Assembly (NCBI GenBank): GCA_913056505.1
Contig: CAJXLZ010000041.1
Coordinates: 1 to 7,849 of the forward strand
From: an uncultured Desulfurellaceae bacterium
GTDB taxonomy: Bacteria; Campylobacterota_A; Desulfurellia; Desulfurellales; Hippeaceae
Length of the DNA stretch: 7,849 bases
Direction of reading: 5' to 3'
Positions 5,965 through 7,849 of the stretch are shown here, piece after piece (the first letter of the stretch is position 1; the number at the start of each line of letters is the position of its first letter). The translations under genes and the position numbers were made by a program. The notes beneath the pieces are model-generated. The model searched no databases and was not told where the DNA came from. It saw nothing but the letters and a program-made list of their open reading frames with translations.

Positions 5965-7129
5965 GAAAATTATGGTTGCAAATTTTAGACATATTGATTT
6001 GCGTTTAGTTGATCCTCCTTTTGGGTCAAGTCTTAATACGCTCATTTTAGAGCTTGATTATTTGCGCAGAAAACCCTTGGTAGGCACAACCGATCCTACC
6101 ATATTTTTCCAGTTAAAAAATATTTTTCATCTTTTAGAAAGTATTGGCTCGGCACGGATTGAAGGTAATCGGACTACTTTAGCAGATTATATTGAAAGAA
6201 AAATTGAAGGCAGTAAATCAAAGGACGAAAGATTTTTAGAAATTGAAAATAACGAAAGAGCACTTGATTTTATTGAAGAAAATATTAACTATCGGAAAAT
6301 AGACCGTGCCTTTTTAAGCGAGATACATAAGATAATAACAAAGGACCTTTCTCTCCCACCAAAAGGAGAAGGAAGCAGAAATCCTGGAGAGTACCGAAAA
6401 AATAATGTCAGTATTGGTGGCACAAAATTTATACCACCTGATTTTACTCAGGTAGAATCATATATGGAGGAGTTGTTCCGTTTTATTAACAAAAACGACC
6501 CTCCTCAATATAACCTATTAAAAACAGCCATTGCTCATCATAGATTTGTTTGGATACATCCTTTTGATAATGGCAATGGAAGGGTGGTGCGGCTATTAAC
6601 TTATGCTATGCTCATTCTATATGGATTTAGAGTAGATAGAGGAAGAATTATTAATCCAACAGCTGTTTTTTGTAGTGATAGGAAAAAATATTATCATTAC
6701 TTATCAGTAGCAGATAATGGAACTGATAGAGATATATTGATATGGTGTGAGTATGTACTTAAAGGCTTAAAAAACGAAATCAATAAGATTGATAAGTTGC
6801 TTGATTATAAGTATTTAGAAAGGAAAATTTTATTACCAGCCTTGAAATTTGCTTTGGAAAGAAAATACATTACTGAAAAAGAATATAAAATTTTACTATT
6901 AGCAGTTAAAAAGCAGGTTATTAGAGCATCGGATATAAAATCTATTTTTCCAGATAAACTGCCCGCTGAAATCTCCAGAATGATTAGAAGATTAAAAAAC
7001 AAGAAAATGTTGAAAGCAGACGAACAAGAAAGTAGGAGATATGTGCTTATGTTTGAAAACAACTATTTACTGCGAGGAATTATAGAAGCGCTTGATAAGG
7101 AAGATTTTTTGCCAATTCCAATTAATTAA
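5960..7129 (+). CDS. class II Fic-domain protein with C-terminal winged helix
   Basis: A 389-residue Fic protein. Most Fic enzymes transfer AMP from ATP to a hydroxyl of a target protein. The N-terminal region (about 15-80) contains PPFGSSLNTLILELDYLR and the inhibitory-helix motif SARIEG (64-69, pattern S/T-x-x-x-E-G with Glu68), which marks a self-inhibited class II enzyme. The target-docking flap region is GEYRKNNVSIGG (143-154) to FIPPDF. The active loop is HPFDNGNGRVVR (200-211) with catalytic His200 and phosphate-binding Arg208 and Arg211; the usual acidic Mg ligand before GNGR is Asn204. Residues about 285-375 look like a winged helix-turn-helix (AEISRMIRRLKNKKML). The ATG at 5960 lacks a clear Shine-Dalgarno; Met5 (5972) is an alternative. 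It has its own promoter with repeated motifs and is followed after 5 bases by a restriction-subunit fragment. Target unknown; a regulatory, toxin-like or defence role are all possible. Confidence 0.9.
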   Translation: MLKIMVANFRHIDLRLVDPPFGSSLNTLILELDYLRRKPLVGTTDPTIFFQLKNIFHLLESIGSARIEGNRTTLADYIERKIEGSKSKDERFLEIENNERALDFIEENINYRKIDRAFLSEIHKIITKDLSLPPKGEGSRNPGEYRKNNVSIGGTKFIPPDFTQVESYMEELFRFINKNDPPQYNLLKTAIAHHRFVWIHPFDNGNGRVVRLLTYAMLILYGFRVDRGRIINPTAVFCSDRKKYYHYLSVADNGTDRDILIWCEYVLKGLKNEINKIDKLLDYKYLERKILLPALKFALERKYITEKEYKILLLAVKKQVIRASDIKSIFPDKLPAEISRMIRRLKNKKMLKADEQESRRYVLMFENNYLLRGIIEALDKEDFLPIPIN

Positions 7130-7134
7130 ATAAT

Positions 7135-7479
7135 ATGCTCTACGAAACTTTTAACTCCATTAAAGAATCATTTTTTGATTTTGATGAAGGCAGAACATTT
7201 GAGCCGGACTTTGTGATGATGTTGAAGAAAAGGAATAAGGTTATTAGTATTTATCAGATTTTCATTGAACCAAAAGGAGATCAATTTAAGGATAAAAATG
7301 GAAGATTTGAAAATTCTAAAGAAGGATGGAAACAAAAATTTCTACTTGAGATAGAAAATGAAGCAGATATCGACTTAAAGTGGGAAAATAAACATTTTAA
7401 ACTGGCAGGATTACCATTTTACAATAAGAAGTTGCAAAAAGAATTTGAGAAAGCATTGGAAAATAAGTTGCTTGTTTGA
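7135..7479 (+). CDS. small PD-(D/E)xK protein, like the C-terminus of a type III restriction/helicase subunit
   Basis: A 114-residue frame starting 5 bases after fic. FEPDFVMMLKK (22-32) followed by YQIFIEPKGDQ (40-50) gives the PD...ExK pattern (Pro24-Asp25, Glu45, Lys47) of restriction-type nucleases. The ending LAGLPFYNKKLQKEFEKAL (90-108) resembles the end of DEAD/DEAH-helicase-type Res proteins, which are usually 800-1000 residues. No helicase motifs precede it: an in-frame TAA stands at 7123-7125, and there is no clear Shine-Dalgarno. I take it as a surviving 3' fragment of a res gene that may still be translated by coupling to fic; a deliberate stand-alone mini-nuclease partner of Fic is the alternative. 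Confidence 0.6.
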   Translation: MLYETFNSIKESFFDFDEGRTFEPDFVMMLKKRNKVISIYQIFIEPKGDQFKDKNGRFENSKEGWKQKFLLEIENEADIDLKWENKHFKLAGLPFYNKKLQKEFEKALENKLLV

Positions 7480-7649
7480 AAACCGGTTTCCTCCTAAAAT
7501 TATGCAAAAAGCCTTGTTTTTTAAGTTGTTATTCGCTATGTCTCCATACATTATTCTTCCTTTTTCTATAGCCTTATAATAAGACCATATCTCATTTCTT
7601 CAAATCCTGGGATTATTGCCTTTAGCCTAACAGTGCTATGTTCACTCAT
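7480..7649 (-). pseudogene. frameshifted 5' fragment of an unrecognised gene
   Basis: The minus strand starts ATG at 7649-7647 and reads MSEHSTVRLKAIIPGFEEM until a TAG at 7568-7566. A different frame opening at about 7599 reads EIWSYYKAIEKGRIMYG and then DIANNNLKNKAFCIILGGNR towards 7480, so one indel between roughly 7580 and 7600 restores a continuous protein-like sequence. The start is preceded by GAGGG about 11 bases upstream, inside the 52-base repeat, and a short upstream frame stops with TAATG overlapping this ATG. No family recognised. The fragment ends where it meets the tail of the PD-(D/E)xK gene, which suggests a junction there. Confidence 0.4.
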
Positions 7650-7652
7650 TAT

Positions 7653-7704
7653 TTTTTAATCCCTCTATCCTTAATTTTGTCCAACCATGTGGTTGAACTT
7701 TTCC
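7653..7704 (+). repeat. 52-base direct repeat, copy 2 (right of fic module)
   Basis: Matches 5806-5857 in 48 of 52 bases and in the same orientation. It carries the perfect dyad CAACCA-TG-TGGTTG. On the minus strand it encodes the end of a short open frame, STTWLDKIKDRGIKK then TAA, whose stop overlaps the ATG of the decayed gene at 7649. Confidence 0.85.
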
Positions 7705-7801
7705 ATCTCAGGCAGCTAAAAGGTTTGAAAATGAGCTAAAAAAGAATAAAATTGCTCTGAAGATAGCAAGAGAAGTAACGGAAATATTTGAAAGGGAATA
7801 A
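7697..7801 (+). pseudogene. C-terminal tail of an unrecognised plus-strand frame
   Basis: After a TGA at 7694-7696 the plus strand reads 34 codons, including QAAKRFENELKKNKIALK and IAREVTEIFERE, to TAA at 7799-7801. The charged, helical composition is protein-like, but there is no start codon and the frame begins inside repeat copy 2. It may be the end of a gene cut off by the event that placed the repeat. No family recognised. Confidence 0.3.
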
Positions 7802-7806
7802 AAGAA

Positions 7807-7849
7807 ATGTCAAATGTTAAGACACGACCCCTTTTTCTTTCTCAAAAAA
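7807..7849 (+). CDS. possible start of a gene running off the window
   Basis: ATG at 7807-7809 is preceded by AAAGGG (7791-7796) about 10 bases upstream and opens MSNVKTRPLFLSQK to the window edge. Only 14 codons are visible. The bases GTTAAGACACGACCCC could equally belong to a mobile-element end, so this is a weak call. Confidence 0.2.
   Translation, partial: MSNVKTRPLFLSQK

Noticed and set aside
5953..5988. Out-of-frame 11-codon ORF (MLNVENYGCKF) overlapping the fic start, as a leader peptide
   Set aside because: It arises from the ATGTTAAAT repeat itself and has no ribosome-binding site; too short to support.
5960..7479. A clean two-gene Fic toxin-antitoxin pair
   Set aside because: The Fic protein carries its own inhibitory helix (class II), and the neighbour looks like a nuclease tail, not an antitoxin.
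5806..7704. Complete insertion sequence or CRISPR array
   Set aside because: The two repeats are direct, not terminal inverted; there is no transposase between them, and two copies 1.8 kb apart do not make an array.

Overview
The window comes from an AT-rich bacterial chromosome. The genes are compact, with short ribosome-binding sites and many ATA/AAA codons. The agmatinase is of the short archaeal/thermophile type, and there is a propionate-type prpF-prpD-prpB cluster. These fit a low-GC Gram-negative lineage; Desulfurella/Hippea-like Campylobacterota or Desulfobacterota are my guess only. No marker here fixes the taxonomy.

Left part (1-1961): a minus-strand hypothetical gene cut by the window edge lies just downstream of a tRNA-Ala(GGC), apparently on the same transcript. 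A good sigma-70 promoter faces left for the tRNA, and a second near-consensus one faces right for an agmatinase-family gene (527-1354). That gene has one metal ligand changed from Asp to Asn. It overlaps tail-to-tail with a minus-strand HAD phosphatase of the pyrimidine 5'-nucleotidase type (1347-1961).

Centre (1962-5653): a minus-strand operon runs prpF, prpD, prpB, with prpF and prpD joined by an ATGA stop/start overlap. It encodes a PrpF-family isomerase, an MmgE/PrpD 2-methylcitrate dehydratase and a methylisocitrate lyase. Together these would carry methylcitrate to pyruvate and succinate, but methylcitrate synthase and AcnD are not in view. The 285 bases between prpB and the HAD gene are not empty: they hold a decayed reading frame that can be joined through a seven-A tract.

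Right part (5654-7849): an accessory segment. A 52-base sequence occurs twice in the same orientation (5806-5857 and 7653-7704, 48/52 identical), bracketing a class II Fic-domain gene with its own promoter, a small PD-(D/E)xK protein that looks like the C-terminal end of a type III restriction/helicase subunit, and a frameshifted minus-strand fragment. After the second repeat come the tail of an unrecognised plus-strand frame and possibly the first codons of another gene. The region looks like repeated insertion and decay rather than an intact defence system. The best leads are the Fic/Res-fragment module with its repeats, the two Asp-to-Asn changes in catalytic motifs, and the unusual PrpF+PrpD pairing.
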